Notes: generated by a model not told the origin, from the letters alone. DNA of 64,000 bases from Rubritalea profundi (GCF_002954445.1 NZ_MQWA01000001.1:1771781-1835780); one strand, 5' to 3'; shown: positions 8,414-18,681, numbered from the stretch's first letter. Translations and numbers: made by a program.

Positions 8414-10126
8414 TTAGTTTTGAGTATCTGTTGGAAGGACGGTTACTTCGTAGTTGTCCTTAATGTCGGGCCAGAAGGAGATTTCACCGCGCACGCGCAG
8501 TGACCACTTGATCGCGTTGTTTGAGCTCTTCCAGCTTGGCATGGTGTCTGAAGGTAAAACGATTTCGGCCTCGCCACGTCTCACCTTTCGCGGGTCTTTG
8601 GTATCGATCAATGCTTGCTCGTAGAAGATGGATGTGTCGGTGACGGTGTCGGTTCCACGGCGGTATCTGGCTTCTTCTTCGCCGACTAGGTAAATGGCGA
8701 AGTGGCTGAGTTTGTGTTCGCCGCTGAGGGTTTTCCACTTCAGCTGTGTGGCTTGTCCCAGTGTGATCTCTGCAGGAGCTAGCGTGAGTATTGGAGCTGC
8801 ATTGAAGCACGCGAGGATGCGGTAAAAGACATGGAGAATCATTCCGATGCCAACGGCCACGAAGGGAGTGAGAAAAAGGGTGAGGAACCAATCTGGCTCA
8901 CCTTTTTGCCATGTTGGGATCAGCTGGCAAAGAAACACCGAGACGATGCCATTCCAAAATGCTGCGATGAAGAGTACTCCGAAGATCCAGCCGATGCGCT
9001 TTCCGCGCGGGCTAAATTCCTTGCGATGACTGGAGCGATACGCCGAGGTATCTGGGCGTGATTTTGACTTGCGTAGTTTGGCTCTCGCGCTGAGTGCTTT
9101 CTTTTTCTTTTTGAGTCCCCAAATGAGGCCGCCGACTCCGACTACTATGAAGGGAAGGGGGAACAGTGAGAAGGCTGCCCACCAGCCCATTTCACGTTCT
9201 AACAAGGCATCGTGTGGGTTGTCTGGATTGACAAAGCAGGTGATCTGTTTGCCTGGTGGGTGGGCCTTTACTTTATCTTGCTTGCCGCCTCTACCGCTTG
9301 AGCTACCACCCATCAGGTCGACGTTGTTGGACTTATAGACTCGCTCACCGTAATTGTATTTATAGAAAATATCAGCGCTGTAGGTGTCGCCATCATCGCC
9401 ATCGTGGGTACGCACTTTACTCCAGACCACTGTGGCGGTTTTAGACTGCCAAGATTGCGCATCGAAGTACTTCGTCCACATAGGGATGACAAAGAAGATC
9501 AGCACAGCAAATCCAGCTAAACCAAATATGCCGAAGAAGGGGATCATAATCAGGTTACCGACTTTTTCTTTTTTCTTGGAAGAGAGCGCCTTGTCCTTCT
9601 TTCGGAAAGATTTGAATCCCATGGTCAACACGCCAAGCCCTATCAATACGAAGAAACCACCAAAGATAGCAAAGCCGATGCCGCTTCAGCTGGAATCGCT
9701 GGTGGGGTAGATCACCGCCTCTGAAGGGTCTTCTGGATTGATGTAGCACTCGGTGATCTCACCTTGGTGCTGGAGGTCTATCAGCTCGGCGAGTTCGTGG
9801 TAGTCGTCCTCGCCCTTTTTGTCCTGCCATATTTTGGTGCCAGTGTGTTCAGAGCCCTCCCAGCGGTAGCTGTATTTGATGACTGGCTGAAAAGCTGGGT
9901 CTAACCCACTATTGGAATTGATTTTAAAGTGCTCCACCTCGCAGGGAGCTGTCGGCCACGAGGATCGTTCAGCATCAGAGAGGCTGGATTTGACCCCAAG
10001 GACCACAAAAATGCTACTGAAAGCGGTCCAAATGAGGCCAAAGATGATCAGAGAAAATTTACCACCCTTGTTGGAACCATGAGCTCCACGGCCTTTGTTG
10101 GAGCTTCGGAATCGGATGGTAGCCAT
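8414..10126 (-). pseudogene. Tandem DUF3592 membrane protein interrupted by an in-frame TGA
   Basis: Two segments in the same frame are separated only by TGA at 9686-9688. The upstream 146-residue part (ATG 10126) has a membrane helix (FSLIIFGLIWTAFSSIFVVL) and a DUF3592 domain ending CYINPEDPSEAVIYPTSDSS. Directly after the TGA comes SGIGFAIFGGFFVLIGLGVL, the second helix that normally follows a DUF3592 domain, then a second DUF3592 unit (FVNPDNPHDALLEREMGWW) and a C-terminal beta-rich region. Trp (TGG to TGA) fits the stop position. The downstream part could start on its own at an internal codon near 9646 or at ATG 9622. The product would be a multi-pass inner-membrane protein of unknown role, linked with the arrestin-like gene 4 bp downstream. 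Confidence 0.75.
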
Positions 10127-10141
10127 GCTTTAAAGTGATGT

Positions 10142-11107
10142 TTAGCGAAGACCTACGGCCTTGCGGACGCGGTCGAGAACCTTGGTGGATTCTGCGCGGG
10201 CACGCTCGGCACCTTTTGCGATCACGCCATTGACGTAGTCGAGGTTGTTTTCCAGCTCCTCACGCTTTTCGCGGATTGCTGAGAAATGCTCCCAGTAGGC
10301 ATCGAAGAGAGTTTGTTTAAAGTGGCCGTAGCCAAACCCGCCAGCTTCGTGCTCGGCAATCATCTGGTTGAGCGCAGCTTCATCGGCGAAAAGTTTGTAG
10401 AGAGCTATGATGTTAGACCCTTCTGTTGCTTTAGGGTCTTCCACAGCAGTGGAGTCGGTGACGATGCGCATGATGGTCTTGCGAATCGCTTTTTTACCAC
10501 CAGAGAGTGGGATGGTGTTGCCGTAGCTTTTACTCATTTTCTGGCCATCGATACCAGGAACGACAGCGGTGTTTTCCCGGATTTGAACCTCGGGGACAGT
10601 GAGGGTGCCTTCGCCAAACTTGTCGTTGATTTTCTGCGCTAGGTCGCGGGTGACCTCCACGTGTTGCTTCTGGTCCTTGCCTACTGGGACGATGTTTGCA
10701 TCGTACAGCAAGATGTCCGCTGCCATCAATGCGGGGTAGGCGAAGAGTGCGTGGTTGGCTGAAATGCCTTTAGCTACTTTGTCTTTGTAAGAGGTGCAGC
10801 GCTCCAGCAAGCCCATCGGGCAGACGGTAGAGAGAATCCAAGCGAGCTCGTTGACCTCAGGGATGTCGCTCTGGCGGAAGATCGTGGCCTTTTCTGGATC
10901 GAGCCCACATGCGAGGAAATCAATGGCTAGGTCTTGGACGTTTGCTCGGAGAGTCACGGCATCAGTCATCGAGGTCATCGCGTGGTAGTCCGCGAGAAAG
11001 TAGAAGGCGTCGCCCTGGTCCTGTAGCTCGACGGCTGGCTGCACCGCGCCGAAGTAGTTGCCGATGTGGAGTTTGCCGCTCGGCTGGAGTCCTGTGAGAA
11101 TTCTCAT
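10142..11107 (-). CDS. trpS: Tryptophanyl-tRNA synthetase
   Basis: Class Ic aminoacyl-tRNA synthetase that charges tRNA-Trp. The 321-residue length is typical. The HIGH-type motif is GKLHIGNYFG near the N-terminus and the KMSKS loop is intact (GQKMSKSYGN). The tryptophan-binding region includes DYHAMTSM. The downstream DUF3592 gene begins 15 bp after its stop and may be cotranscribed. Confidence 0.97.
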   Translation of the reverse strand: MRILTGLQPSGKLHIGNYFGAVQPAVELQDQGDAFYFLADYHAMTSMTDAVTLRANVQDLAIDFLACGLDPEKATIFRQSDIPEVNELAWILSTVCPMGLLERCTSYKDKVAKGISANHALFAYPALMAADILLYDANIVPVGKDQKQHVEVTRDLAQKINDKFGEGTLTVPEVQIRENTAVVPGIDGQKMSKSYGNTIPLSGGKKAIRKTIMRIVTDSTAVEDPKATEGSNIIALYKLFADEAALNQMIAEHEAGGFGYGHFKQTLFDAYWEHFSAIREKREELENNLDYVNGVIAKGAERARAESTKVLDRVRKAVGLR

Positions 11108-11152
11108 GGTGGGAAAGTGATAGAAAAAAGTGTGACGTGAGTTAGGAACCGA

Positions 11153-11365
11153 CTATTGAGTTACGGTGGTTTGTGGCACCTGTGCTGGTTGTTGCTGTGG
11201 CTTGGAATTCTGGGTACGTGGCTCGCCCTTCCAGGTCTTGCCATAGGCTGTATTCTCTACGCCACTGCCGAGGCTCTTGAAGTCGCGGCCAACACCGACG
11301 AAAGTGTTACAGGAATTGAGTGTGAGAGCTGCTGCAGATGCGAGTAGTAGAGCGCTGAATTTCAT
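11153..11365 (-). CDS. Small entericidin-like lipoprotein
   Basis: The preferred start (ATG 11365) gives MKFSALLLASAAALTLNSC, a lipoprotein signal with LNSC as lipobox, and a mature part beginning CNTFVGVGRDFKSLGSGVEN that resembles the entericidin A/B family. The Pro/Gln-rich tail (about 25 residues) is unusual for entericidins. An upstream in-frame ATG (11407) would place 14 extra residues before the signal and is less likely. It is 45 bp upstream of trpS in the same direction. The cellular role of such proteins outside enterobacteria is not established. Confidence 0.75.
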   Translation of the reverse strand: MKFSALLLASAAALTLNSCNTFVGVGRDFKSLGSGVENTAYGKTWKGEPRTQNSKPQQQPAQVPQTTVTQ

Positions 11366-11429
11366 GGGCGCAGTGTCGTGCTGCCCTACCAACTTTTCAA
11401 GCGCCAAGTTTGATCAATGCTATGCCTAT

Positions 11430-11493
11430 ATTGAACCGCTAAATACGCGGGAATTTCGACAAATAAGTACGAGGAAGCTGTTCTACCACTCCT
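11430..11493. repeat. Dispersed intergenic repeat (CGAGGAAG family), copy 2
   Basis: The stretch with TTTCGACAAATAAGTACG followed by AGGAAGCTGTTCTACC aligns with 3955-3995 (TTTCGAAAAATCAGCACG, AGGAAGTTGTCTAACC), and the upstream GAACCGCTAAATACGCGG aligns with CAACCGTAAAAGATGCGAG. It is a degenerate, non-coding family about 55 bp long. Confidence 0.5.
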
Positions 11494-11522
11494 TTGGCTA
11501 CGAATCTGGGAACCATGGATGA

Positions 11523-12125
11523 TTAGGCTGCAGACGAGATGAGGAAATGATCCCAGTCGGCGATGGCGAGGAGGTTTTTGAGGGTGAGTGTGATCGGGAC
11601 AGGTTTGGGCGCGGCGGGACGTTTGATCAGCTTGAGGCCCGCTTCGGCGGGTGTTCGCGCACCTTTGTTAGAGTTGAGGAGACGTTCTGCTAGGACGCAG
11701 TTTTCCCAAGTGGTTGCTCCACCTCTGGACTGAGGGATGATGTGATCGATACTAGCTTCGTTGGCTTTGAGCATACGTCCTGAGTACTGGCATTGGCCGC
11801 GGTCGCGCACCCAAACATTCTTGAGTGAAAATTTAGGAATAAAAATGGGAACTTTGGCAAAATCCTTGAGAACGATCACTGTGGGAACACGAATGGCACC
11901 GTGGGCGGTGCCAATGGTTCTGTCCTGCGCTCTCACGGGAAGCTTCATCCAGTCGCTCAAACGGGTGGGGTTCATTGTATCACCGCCCTCGATGTCGAGA
12001 CCATCGGCATTGTCGGTGGACATGTGTGAGAAAGCGTCCGCTGGCGAGACAATGGAGATTGCTTGCCATTGGCGATTGAGTACCAAGACGCATTTTTCGT
12101 GCACAGGATTCATTTTCATAGACAT
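11523..12125 (-). CDS. HNH endonuclease family protein
   Basis: 200-residue protein with a C-terminal HNH domain: GQCQYSGR, the HNH core SIDHIIPQSRGGATTWENC and a following LLNSNKGARTP. The first 90 residues form the domain that usually precedes HNH in this family (KCVLVLNRQWQAI). Proteins of this type are chromosomal, found in many phyla, and of uncertain purpose; restriction, repair and phage defence have all been proposed. It stands alone, and no methyltransferase or phage gene is nearby. Start MSMKMNP or MKMNP cannot be distinguished. Confidence 0.85.
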   Translation of the reverse strand: MSMKMNPVHEKCVLVLNRQWQAISIVSPADAFSHMSTDNADGLDIEGGDTMNPTRLSDWMKLPVRAQDRTIGTAHGAIRVPTVIVLKDFAKVPIFIPKFSLKNVWVRDRGQCQYSGRMLKANEASIDHIIPQSRGGATTWENCVLAERLLNSNKGARTPAEAGLKLIKRPAAPKPVPITLTLKNLLAIADWDHFLISSAA

Positions 12126-12335
12126 ATAAGAATTACACTTATCTAAAATAATACACCAATTACTCCTGTGGAATCAATGGGTAAATGTCAGAAATGTGTG
12201 AATATTTTGTAACGAAGTGATTTATGTAGAGTGAGATGTGTGATTTGATTATTTATTTGAGCGATGGATGTTGGGGATTGATGAAATGAGACTTGTTGTA
12301 GCTGTGGGTATAGTTGAAGGTGGCGATGTTGGCCG

Positions 12336-13544
12336 ATGAGTGAGAATTTAGAAGATCTGGAACAGTGGGGTGAGGACGTCATTTTTGGACGCGTGAAGGG
12401 ATTTCGTGCGGCATTGATGCGCTGCGTCCTGCGTGGATTTTCTTGGCTCTATCGCGCCGCCGTGCTGCAACGCTTGAGGCTTTTCCGCAAGGGCTGGAAG
12501 GATCAAGCGTATCTGGGAACCATGGTGATTAGTATTGGTAATATCACGGTGGGTGGTACGGGTAAGACTCCAGTGGTCGAGCTGTTCTCTAAAACCTTAC
12601 GTGACCGTGGACGCAAAGTGGCGATCCTCTCGCGTGGTTATAAATCTAAAAAGTTAGATGAACCACAGGAATGGCGTCGGAAGTCTACTGGTGAACTAGT
12701 AGAGGAAGATGAGATGCCTAAGCTGGTGAGTGCTGGAAATGGCCTCCTTCTCGATGTCCATCACGCTGGTGACGAGCCCTACATGCTGGCTAAAAATCTG
12801 GATGGAGTGGCGGTGGTTGTGGACAAGAACCGAGTCAAAGGTGGGAAGTTTGCGATTGAAGAATTAGGCTCAGATTTACTTTTGTTAGATGATGGAATGC
12901 AATTTTTAAAAATTGCCCATTCATTAGATATTGTGTTGGTTGATTTCAATTCCCCCTTTGGGACGGGCTCGATTTTACCGCGCGGGACATTGCGTGAGCC
13001 GCCGAAGAATCTGTGCCGGGCGGATTACATTTTCATCACAAAGTGCTACAAAGCGGGGAATACAGAGCTGATAGAAAAAATAAGAAAGCACAATGCTGTG
13101 GCTGAGATCATCGAGTGTACTCACGGCCCTCAGCACATTGAGAATGTTTTCACTGGCGAGATTTTACCGCTAGAGTTTTTGGAGGGAAAGTTTGTGGCCG
13201 CGATCAGTGGTATTGCAGTACCGGAGAGTTTTGAAGAAAAGCTCACTGACTATGGTTCAAACGTGCTATTCCACCGGACTTTCGCCGATCATCATTCCTT
13301 TTCCCAAAAAGATGTGGACGGATTCATGCGCCGCTGTGTGCGCCGAGATGCCGATATCATAGTGACCACTGAAAAAGACGCGGTGCGCTTCCCCAAACCT
13401 GCTGAGATGGATGTGGAGGTGTATTTCCTGCGGATCGAAGTGGATATACTCAGCGGACAAGATGTCTGGGAGCGGCTCGTCGACCGCGTTTGCATGGAGA
13501 AGAAGTCGGTAGACCCGCTTCTGCTTTATGAGGAGGCTATCTAG
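12336..13544 (+). CDS. lpxK: Tetraacyldisaccharide 4'-kinase
   Basis: Phosphorylates the 4' position of the lipid A disaccharide precursor at the cytoplasmic face of the inner membrane, so the cell makes lipopolysaccharide. The Walker-type loop is [15 protein letters not shown] near residue 69, followed by ILSRGYKSK and the conserved LLDDGMQ. 402 residues is longer than E. coli LpxK (328), mostly through an N-terminal extension of about 35 residues. It converges with glgA; the 79-bp gap contains an imperfect hairpin (GCGACCG / CGGTCACGC, about 13590-13608). Confidence 0.95.
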   Translation: MSENLEDLEQWGEDVIFGRVKGFRAALMRCVLRGFSWLYRAAVLQRLRLFRKGWKDQAYLGTMVISIGNITVGGTGKTPVVELFSKTLRDRGRKVAILSRGYKSKKLDEPQEWRRKSTGELVEEDEMPKLVSAGNGLLLDVHHAGDEPYMLAKNLDGVAVVVDKNRVKGGKFAIEELGSDLLLLDDGMQFLKIAHSLDIVLVDFNSPFGTGSILPRGTLREPPKNLCRADYIFITKCYKAGNTELIEKIRKHNAVAEIIECTHGPQHIENVFTGEILPLEFLEGKFVAAISGIAVPESFEEKLTDYGSNVLFHRTFADHHSFSQKDVDGFMRRCVRRDADIIVTTEKDAVRFPKPAEMDVEVYFLRIEVDILSGQDVWERLVDRVCMEKKSVDPLLLYEEAI

Positions 13545-13623
13545 CAGTACAGAGCCATCATGTCACCATTTGGCGTATACGGTAGTTTTGCGACCGAGAC
13601 GGTCACGCTACGTGGGCTTTGAG

Positions 13624-15177
13624 CTAGACGTTATATAGAGTGTCTACGACGTCGCGACCGAGGATTTGCTCATAACGTTCTATGTAAGCTGCAGCAGTGG
13701 CCTGGTGGTTAAAGAGTTCTGCGCTCTCTTTCATGATCCGGCGGATGGTCTTATTTTTCCTGGCTGGCTCCCATTGGTAAAACTGGATGGCTTCATCGAT
13801 AGCCCAGCGCAGTCCGTTGGCGCTGTAATGTTCGAAGCGGAAGCCATTTCCTAGTTTCCCGTCGTAGTGGAGGTGGTGGATGGTGTCGTGGATTCCGCCT
13901 GTATCATGGACAATGGGGATACAGCCGTATTTGGGGGCAACCATTTGCGGAAGTCCACATGGCTCAAAGAGCGATGGCATGAGCATAAAGTCAGAGCCAG
14001 CGTAGGCTAGGCGAGACAGTGATTCATCGAAGTCACACATGACGACCTTTCCGCCTAGGTTGTGGAGGGCGATGATATCATGAAAATGTTGGGAAAATGA
14101 TCCACTGGCGACAATGACAATTTGTAGACCAATATGGGAATAGTCTGAGACCGTTTGATACATGATGTCCGCAAGGAGTTGGCAGCCTTTTTGCATGGGG
14201 TCGAGTCGGGATGGCCAGAAGAGAATAGGTGCATCAGGGTCGATATTTAGCCCAGTTTTTTCTTGGAGTTGCGCTTTATTGAGCGCCTTTCCCTTGACAA
14301 AATTTTTCGAGTTATAGTGGTGGTCGAGCTCGGAATCTGAGTTTGGATTTAGTGCCTCGTCTGGCGCGTTGAGAATCCCGCTGGCGCGACCTGCATAGAG
14401 TTTGTTCGCCAGCTCCTTACGAATGGCATCTGGGACGAAATCGTGGCGACCTTCTACGACTTCATAGAGGAAGGTAGGACTGACTGAGTTGACGTGATCT
14501 GAGGCGAAAATTCCAGTGGCGAGTAGGTCGACAGGCTTGCTCTCTCGCGCTTCATCGTAGCTTTCAGGGTTGTCAGTGAAGTAGAGATTGTGCCAGAAAT
14601 CTGCAGCATCTATCCCTTTATCTTCAATATGCGCCATGGTGAGACGCTCGGAGTGGATGTTATGGCAGGTGAAGAGGCACGGGATTCCTAGACGCTTGGC
14701 CGCTGCTGGGATGAGGCCTGTCATCCAATCGTTACAGTGAATGAGGTCTGGCTGTACGCGCGGGATGATATTGTTGATGACTTCGCGCTGGAAGGCGAGC
14801 GCTGTGTTCTGATTCTCCATGGCGTCGTACACGGTACTACGGCGGTAGAAAATGCGGTCTTCTGCTAGATGAATGCGCTTTTCTGGAATCACTTTTGAAA
14901 CGCAACGCTCCACTTCGCCGTCAAAGATTTCCTTCATGTCCATGTGAAACATCTTACGGTAGTTAGGGATGGCAACGTGGACGTCTGCCCCTTGATCGTA
15001 GAGTGCTTTCACTAGCGACGCTGAAACGTCAGCCATGCCACCAGCTTTGGCGTGCATACGCTGGGCTAAATTTCCCATGCCGTCCGGTAGGTAAGTAATT
15101 TCCGGTGTAACAACAAGAATGCGGGTTTTACTTTTGTTAGATTCCGGGGGCTTGTTGTTAGGGTGTGGCTTACTCAT
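13624..15177 (-). CDS. glgA: Glycogen synthase (GT5 family)
   Basis: Transfers glucose from ADP-glucose (or UDP-glucose) to glycogen. The 517-residue protein has the GT5 N-terminal domain with the nucleotide-sugar loop KAGGMADVSASLV and the C-terminal GT-B domain with ILFWPSRLDPMQKG and MPSLFEPCGLPQM, where the conserved catalytic Glu lies. A 12-residue stretch between TYLPDGMGNL and KAGG is longer than in E. coli GlgA, a trait of one GT5 subgroup. No other glycogen gene is in the window. Confidence 0.9.
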   Translation of the reverse strand: MSKPHPNNKPPESNKSKTRILVVTPEITYLPDGMGNLAQRMHAKAGGMADVSASLVKALYDQGADVHVAIPNYRKMFHMDMKEIFDGEVERCVSKVIPEKRIHLAEDRIFYRRSTVYDAMENQNTALAFQREVINNIIPRVQPDLIHCNDWMTGLIPAAAKRLGIPCLFTCHNIHSERLTMAHIEDKGIDAADFWHNLYFTDNPESYDEARESKPVDLLATGIFASDHVNSVSPTFLYEVVEGRHDFVPDAIRKELANKLYAGRASGILNAPDEALNPNSDSELDHHYNSKNFVKGKALNKAQLQEKTGLNIDPDAPILFWPSRLDPMQKGCQLLADIMYQTVSDYSHIGLQIVIVASGSFSQHFHDIIALHNLGGKVVMCDFDESLSRLAYAGSDFMLMPSLFEPCGLPQMVAPKYGCIPIVHDTGGIHDTIHHLHYDGKLGNGFRFEHYSANGLRWAIDEAIQFYQWEPARKNKTIRRIMKESAELFNHQATAAAYIERYEQILGRDVVDTLYNV

Positions 15178-15398
15178 GGTCTGCTGTGATACGTAACAAA
15201 TACGTGCGGAGGATTCAAATAAAGAGTCGTTTGAAAGTCAGATTTTTTTTCAGCGGAGTGATAGATATACGGGTAGAAAATTTTCACGAGAATAAAAGGA
15301 AGAACCACTGGCAGTCTCTGTCACGTTTATCCATGTGAAATAAGTAAAAGGAATCTCAATGGCGGCATGGTTTATGAGGGGAATGGGGAATCCTTATT

Positions 15399-15422
15399 TT
15401 TGTCATCTTCCTAGGTGACAAA
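15399..15422 (+). promoter_or_regulatory. Inverted repeat upstream of the M3 peptidase gene
   Basis: TTTGTCA (15399-15405) pairs with TGACAAA (15416-15422) around a 10-nt spacer, 45 bp before the peptidase ATG. It could be an operator or an mRNA hairpin. The remainder of the 290-bp gap (15178-15467) shows no gene. Confidence 0.35.
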
Positions 15423-15467
15423 TGGGATAAAGCAGCTTTAGTGGAATATATCAAAAAACGAGATTTT

Positions 15468-17552
15468 ATGCAGCACCCATTTCTATCTGACGACTACCAT
15501 ATTCGCTGGTCAACTTTGACCCCAGAGCACATCGAGGCCGACATCAAACAAGCACTTGAGCTCGCTGAGCAAAGGCTAGACGCTATCCGCAATCTTCCTG
15601 CGGGAAAAGTGAGTTACGCTACTACTTTCGGCGCTTTGGAAAAAGCGGCCGAAGAGCTGGAGCGCGGTTGGGGGAGGTTGAGCCACCTAGATAGTGTCGA
15701 TGATAACCCTGAGCAACGGGTTGCGATGAATGCGATGCTTTCTCAGGTTTCGGCGTTCTATTCACAGATTGCTTTAGATGCTAAGATCTGGGCATCGCTG
15801 AAGGCATTTTCTGAGAGTGCCGCCGCGGAAGCTCTGAGTTCCGTGAAGCAGCGCTTCATCGAGGAGACGTGTGCAGACTTTATCCAATCTGGAGCAGACC
15901 TCGACCAGAGTCAGAAGACTGAAGTTGCAGAGATTGATGCTGAGCTTTCACAAAAGACAAAGAAATTCTCCGAGAATGTATTGGATTCTACTAACGCGTG
16001 GGAGATCGTGATTCATGATGAAGCGCGCCTCGCTGGGTTACCTGAGATGGCAAAGGAATCGGCTCGCTTAGATGCGCTGGAAAATAGCCATGGTTCTGAA
16101 GACGAGCCGAAGTGGCGCTTCACATTACAGCACCCATCAATGGGACCTGTGATGCAACACGGTGAGGATGATTCCTTGCGCAAAGAAATTTGGCAGGCGA
16201 ACTGCACAGTTGGCCGTGATGGCGAGTACGATAACACCGACTTGATTTGGGAAATTCTTGAGCTTCGCCAGCGAAAAGCTGAAATCTTGGGACATAAATC
16301 CTTCCCAGATCTCATCCTCCAGCGCCGTATGGCCAAGACTGGCAAGGCTGCGCTCGACTTCACTGAAGACCTCCACGGTAAAATCCAACAAAAATTTCTT
16401 AAGGAAACTCAGGAGCTTCAAGACTTTAAAGCGGGGAAAACGGGTGGAGCTTCAGCACCACTGGAACCATGGGAGACTGGCTACCTGGCTGAAAAACGCC
16501 GTAAAGAGCAATACGCATTCGACGACGAAGCACTGCGTCCCTATTTCCCGGTGGATAGCGTGATGGAAGGAATGTTCACCATCACCTCTAAACTTTTCGG
16601 TATCGAGATCGCTGAGAGAGAAGCAGTCTTTGGTAAAGATGAAGAGGGCAAGATTCAGGTCTGGCATGAAGAATGTAAATTTTACGATATTAAGGACACT
16701 GCGACTGGTGAGTTGCTCGGCTCGTTCTACGCCGACTGGCATCCCCGCCCGACTAAGCGTGGTGGCGCGTGGATGAACTCGCTCAAAACTGGTGGACCCG
16801 CTGCTGATGGTGGAGCACGTGAGCCTCATCTAGGATTGATGATCGGAAATATGACCAAGCCTGTGGGCGATAAGCCTGCTTTGGTAGATCACCGAGAAGT
16901 TGAGACCATCTTCCACGAATTTGGTCACTTGCTGCATCATTTGTTAGGTGATGTGGAGGTGAAGTCGCTTTCAGGCACGAATGTCCCTTGGGACTTCGTA
17001 GAGCTTCCTTCGCAGATCATGGAAAATTACTGTTGGGATCGCGAGTCGCTCGATATGTTTGCGAGGCACTATGAGACCGGTGAGACGATTCCTGAGGAAC
17101 TATTCCAGAAGATGTTGGCAGCTAGAAACTACATGAATGCTTCAGTTTTCATGCGCCAGCTTGCACTAGGAAAGCTCGATCTAGAGTTACATCAAAATTT
17201 TGGCCAGTATAAAGGCGGAGACCTCGATGCAGTGGATGCTCAGATATTGGCTGACTACAGAGCGCCAATGGCGACAGAATCGCCAACTATGGCTCGCCGA
17301 TTCTCGCATTTGTTCTCAGGTCCAGTAGCATACGCTTCGGGCTATTATTCCTATAAATGGGCAGAGGTGTTAGATGCCGATGCATTCACTCGCTTCCAAG
17401 AAGAAGGCATCCTGAATACTGAGACAGGGATGAGCTTCCGCACGGAAGTTCTGGCACGTGGCAACTCGCGTCCGGTGGATGAATCCTATCGCGCCTTCAT
17501 GGGCCGCGACCCAGAGCTCACACCATTGCTTGAACGTGCGGGATTAGCATAA
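15468..17552 (+). CDS. Oligopeptidase A-like M3 family metallopeptidase
   Basis: Cytoplasmic zinc oligopeptidase that degrades short peptides, including cleaved signal peptides in E. coli (PrlC/OpdA). The zinc site is TIFHEFGHLLHHLL (HExxH with both His and Glu present) near residue 480, with the downstream Glu expected in VPWDFVELPSQIMEN. The 694-residue length from ATG 15468 fits the family; an in-frame GTG at 15441 would add nine residues and is less likely. It ends in a strong terminator. Confidence 0.93.
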   Translation: MQHPFLSDDYHIRWSTLTPEHIEADIKQALELAEQRLDAIRNLPAGKVSYATTFGALEKAAEELERGWGRLSHLDSVDDNPEQRVAMNAMLSQVSAFYSQIALDAKIWASLKAFSESAAAEALSSVKQRFIEETCADFIQSGADLDQSQKTEVAEIDAELSQKTKKFSENVLDSTNAWEIVIHDEARLAGLPEMAKESARLDALENSHGSEDEPKWRFTLQHPSMGPVMQHGEDDSLRKEIWQANCTVGRDGEYDNTDLIWEILELRQRKAEILGHKSFPDLILQRRMAKTGKAALDFTEDLHGKIQQKFLKETQELQDFKAGKTGGASAPLEPWETGYLAEKRRKEQYAFDDEALRPYFPVDSVMEGMFTITSKLFGIEIAEREAVFGKDEEGKIQVWHEECKFYDIKDTATGELLGSFYADWHPRPTKRGGAWMNSLKTGGPAADGGAREPHLGLMIGNMTKPVGDKPALVDHREVETIFHEFGHLLHHLLGDVEVKSLSGTNVPWDFVELPSQIMENYCWDRESLDMFARHYETGETIPEELFQKMLAARNYMNASVFMRQLALGKLDLELHQNFGQYKGGDLDAVDAQILADYRAPMATESPTMARRFSHLFSGPVAYASGYYSYKWAEVLDADAFTRFQEEGILNTETGMSFRTEVLARGNSRPVDESYRAFMGRDPELTPLLERAGLA

Positions 17553-17558
17553 AATTTG

Positions 17559-17589
17559 AATGCCGAGCTAAAGCTCGGCATTCTTTCTT
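17559..17589 (+). terminator. Intrinsic terminator after the M3 peptidase gene
   Basis: AATGCCGAGC - TAAA - GCTCGGCATT gives a perfect 10-bp stem with a 4-nt loop, followed by CTTTCTT. It lies between convergent genes and starts 6 bp after the peptidase stop. Confidence 0.85.
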
Positions 17590-17597
17590 GCTCTAGA

Positions 17598-18062
17598 TTA
17601 TTTTCCTTCAGCGCGCTTTTTCACCTTTTTCATCATGCCGTTGTAGGCGAGCTTTCCGCTGGCGACTAGACGGTGATTGGCCTTCATGAGTGAGGAGCCA
17701 TGTTCGCGCATATAAACATCGCAAAGCACCGCGTAGTTGCCATTGCCGAGGACGACGAGTTCGACTTCAGGCTCGACGGCGACACCTTCGGTGAACCATG
17801 TGCCGTAGACAATTTCAGTGGAGCGTCCTCCCCATTTCTGGAATTGGTAGGTGTTGCCGCTTTGTGAAACGAGCGAGAAACCATCTTCGCGGAAAACAGA
17901 ACGAATGGCTGAGTCAACGCTGCTGCGTGATGAGTTGTGAATCTCAGTGGAGGCAAAGGCATTTGAGCTTGAGCCTATTCCTACTGTGCCGCGACAGCTT
18001 GTGCTGAGAGTGAGTGTGGCTGCGCCAAGTGCGCAAACGCTGAGAAGTGGTAGTAATTTCAT
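17598..18062 (-). CDS. Small lipoprotein of unknown function
   Basis: From ATG 18062 the product is 154 residues with a lipoprotein signal ending LSTSC, then a beta-rich domain (DGFSLVSQSGNTYQFQKW). It follows the FMN reductase gene with one base between stop and start, so the two are surely cotranscribed. An upstream in-frame start would bury the signal peptide behind 26 residues and was rejected. No family assignment is possible by eye. Confidence 0.75.
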   Translation of the reverse strand: MKLLPLLSVCALGAATLTLSTSCRGTVGIGSSSNAFASTEIHNSSRSSVDSAIRSVFREDGFSLVSQSGNTYQFQKWGGRSTEIVYGTWFTEGVAVEPEVELVVLGNGNYAVLCDVYMREHGSSLMKANHRLVASGKLAYNGMMKKVKKRAEGK

Positions 18063-18063
18063 C

Positions 18064-18579
18064 TTAGAGTGAGTCGATAGCAGATTGTAGTTCACAAGCC
18101 AAAGCTTCATTAGTGATTTCTCCGTTAGAGAAGTTATCATAGAATGAGGGGACCGAAAGACTGGCTTTGAGCTCCGCCCCCATGCGAGGGAATGTGGCTT
18201 TGGCAGCTTCCATCACTGTGGCTCCTCCACGTGGACCTGGGGAGGTGGAAAGTAGTAACATCGGCTTGTCGGACCAGAGCTTTTGCTCAAGTCGCGAGGT
18301 CCAGTCGTAGAGGTTTTTAAAAGCAGCACTGTACGAGCCATTGTGCTCGGCGAGTGAAACGACGATCGCATCGTGCGCGCGTATCGTATCGAGAAAGCGT
18401 TGAGCACCCGCTGGAATCCCGTTGGCTTCTTCTTCATCAGAAGAATAGATCGGTAAGCTCAAGTTTCGTAAATCGAGGTCGGTGATCTCGGCTCCAGTTA
18501 CTTTACCCGCTGCGTATTTAGCGAGTTGGCGGTTGATCGACGATGAGCTGGTAGAGGCTCCAAAGGAAAGTATCTTCAT
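18064..18579 (-). CDS. NAD(P)H-dependent FMN reductase
   Basis: Flavodoxin-like fold protein of 171 residues with the FMN phosphate loop GASTSSSSINRQLA at the N-terminus and the family signature LAEHNGSYSAAFKNLYDW around residue 80. It reduces FMN, quinones or azo compounds using NAD(P)H; the natural substrate cannot be read from the sequence. The lipoprotein gene follows after one base. Confidence 0.9.
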   Translation of the reverse strand: MKILSFGASTSSSSINRQLAKYAAGKVTGAEITDLDLRNLSLPIYSSDEEEANGIPAGAQRFLDTIRAHDAIVVSLAEHNGSYSAAFKNLYDWTSRLEQKLWSDKPMLLLSTSPGPRGGATVMEAAKATFPRMGAELKASLSVPSFYDNFSNGEITNEALACELQSAIDSL

Positions 18580-18681
18580 AGAAAGTACACGTTAGAGTCC
18601 ACCACTGTGGCTGGGGAAGGTTAAAATCTGAGGGATTTTATAATGGTAGAGTTCTAACGGGAAATGTAGAGTAACTGACAT

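Noticed and set aside
8137-9688. Selenocysteine or TGA-as-Trp decoding as explanation of the in-frame TGAs
   Set aside because: One of the stops is TAG and another (51710) is TAA, TGA ends normal genes in this window, and no SECIS-like hairpin was seen next to the TGAs.
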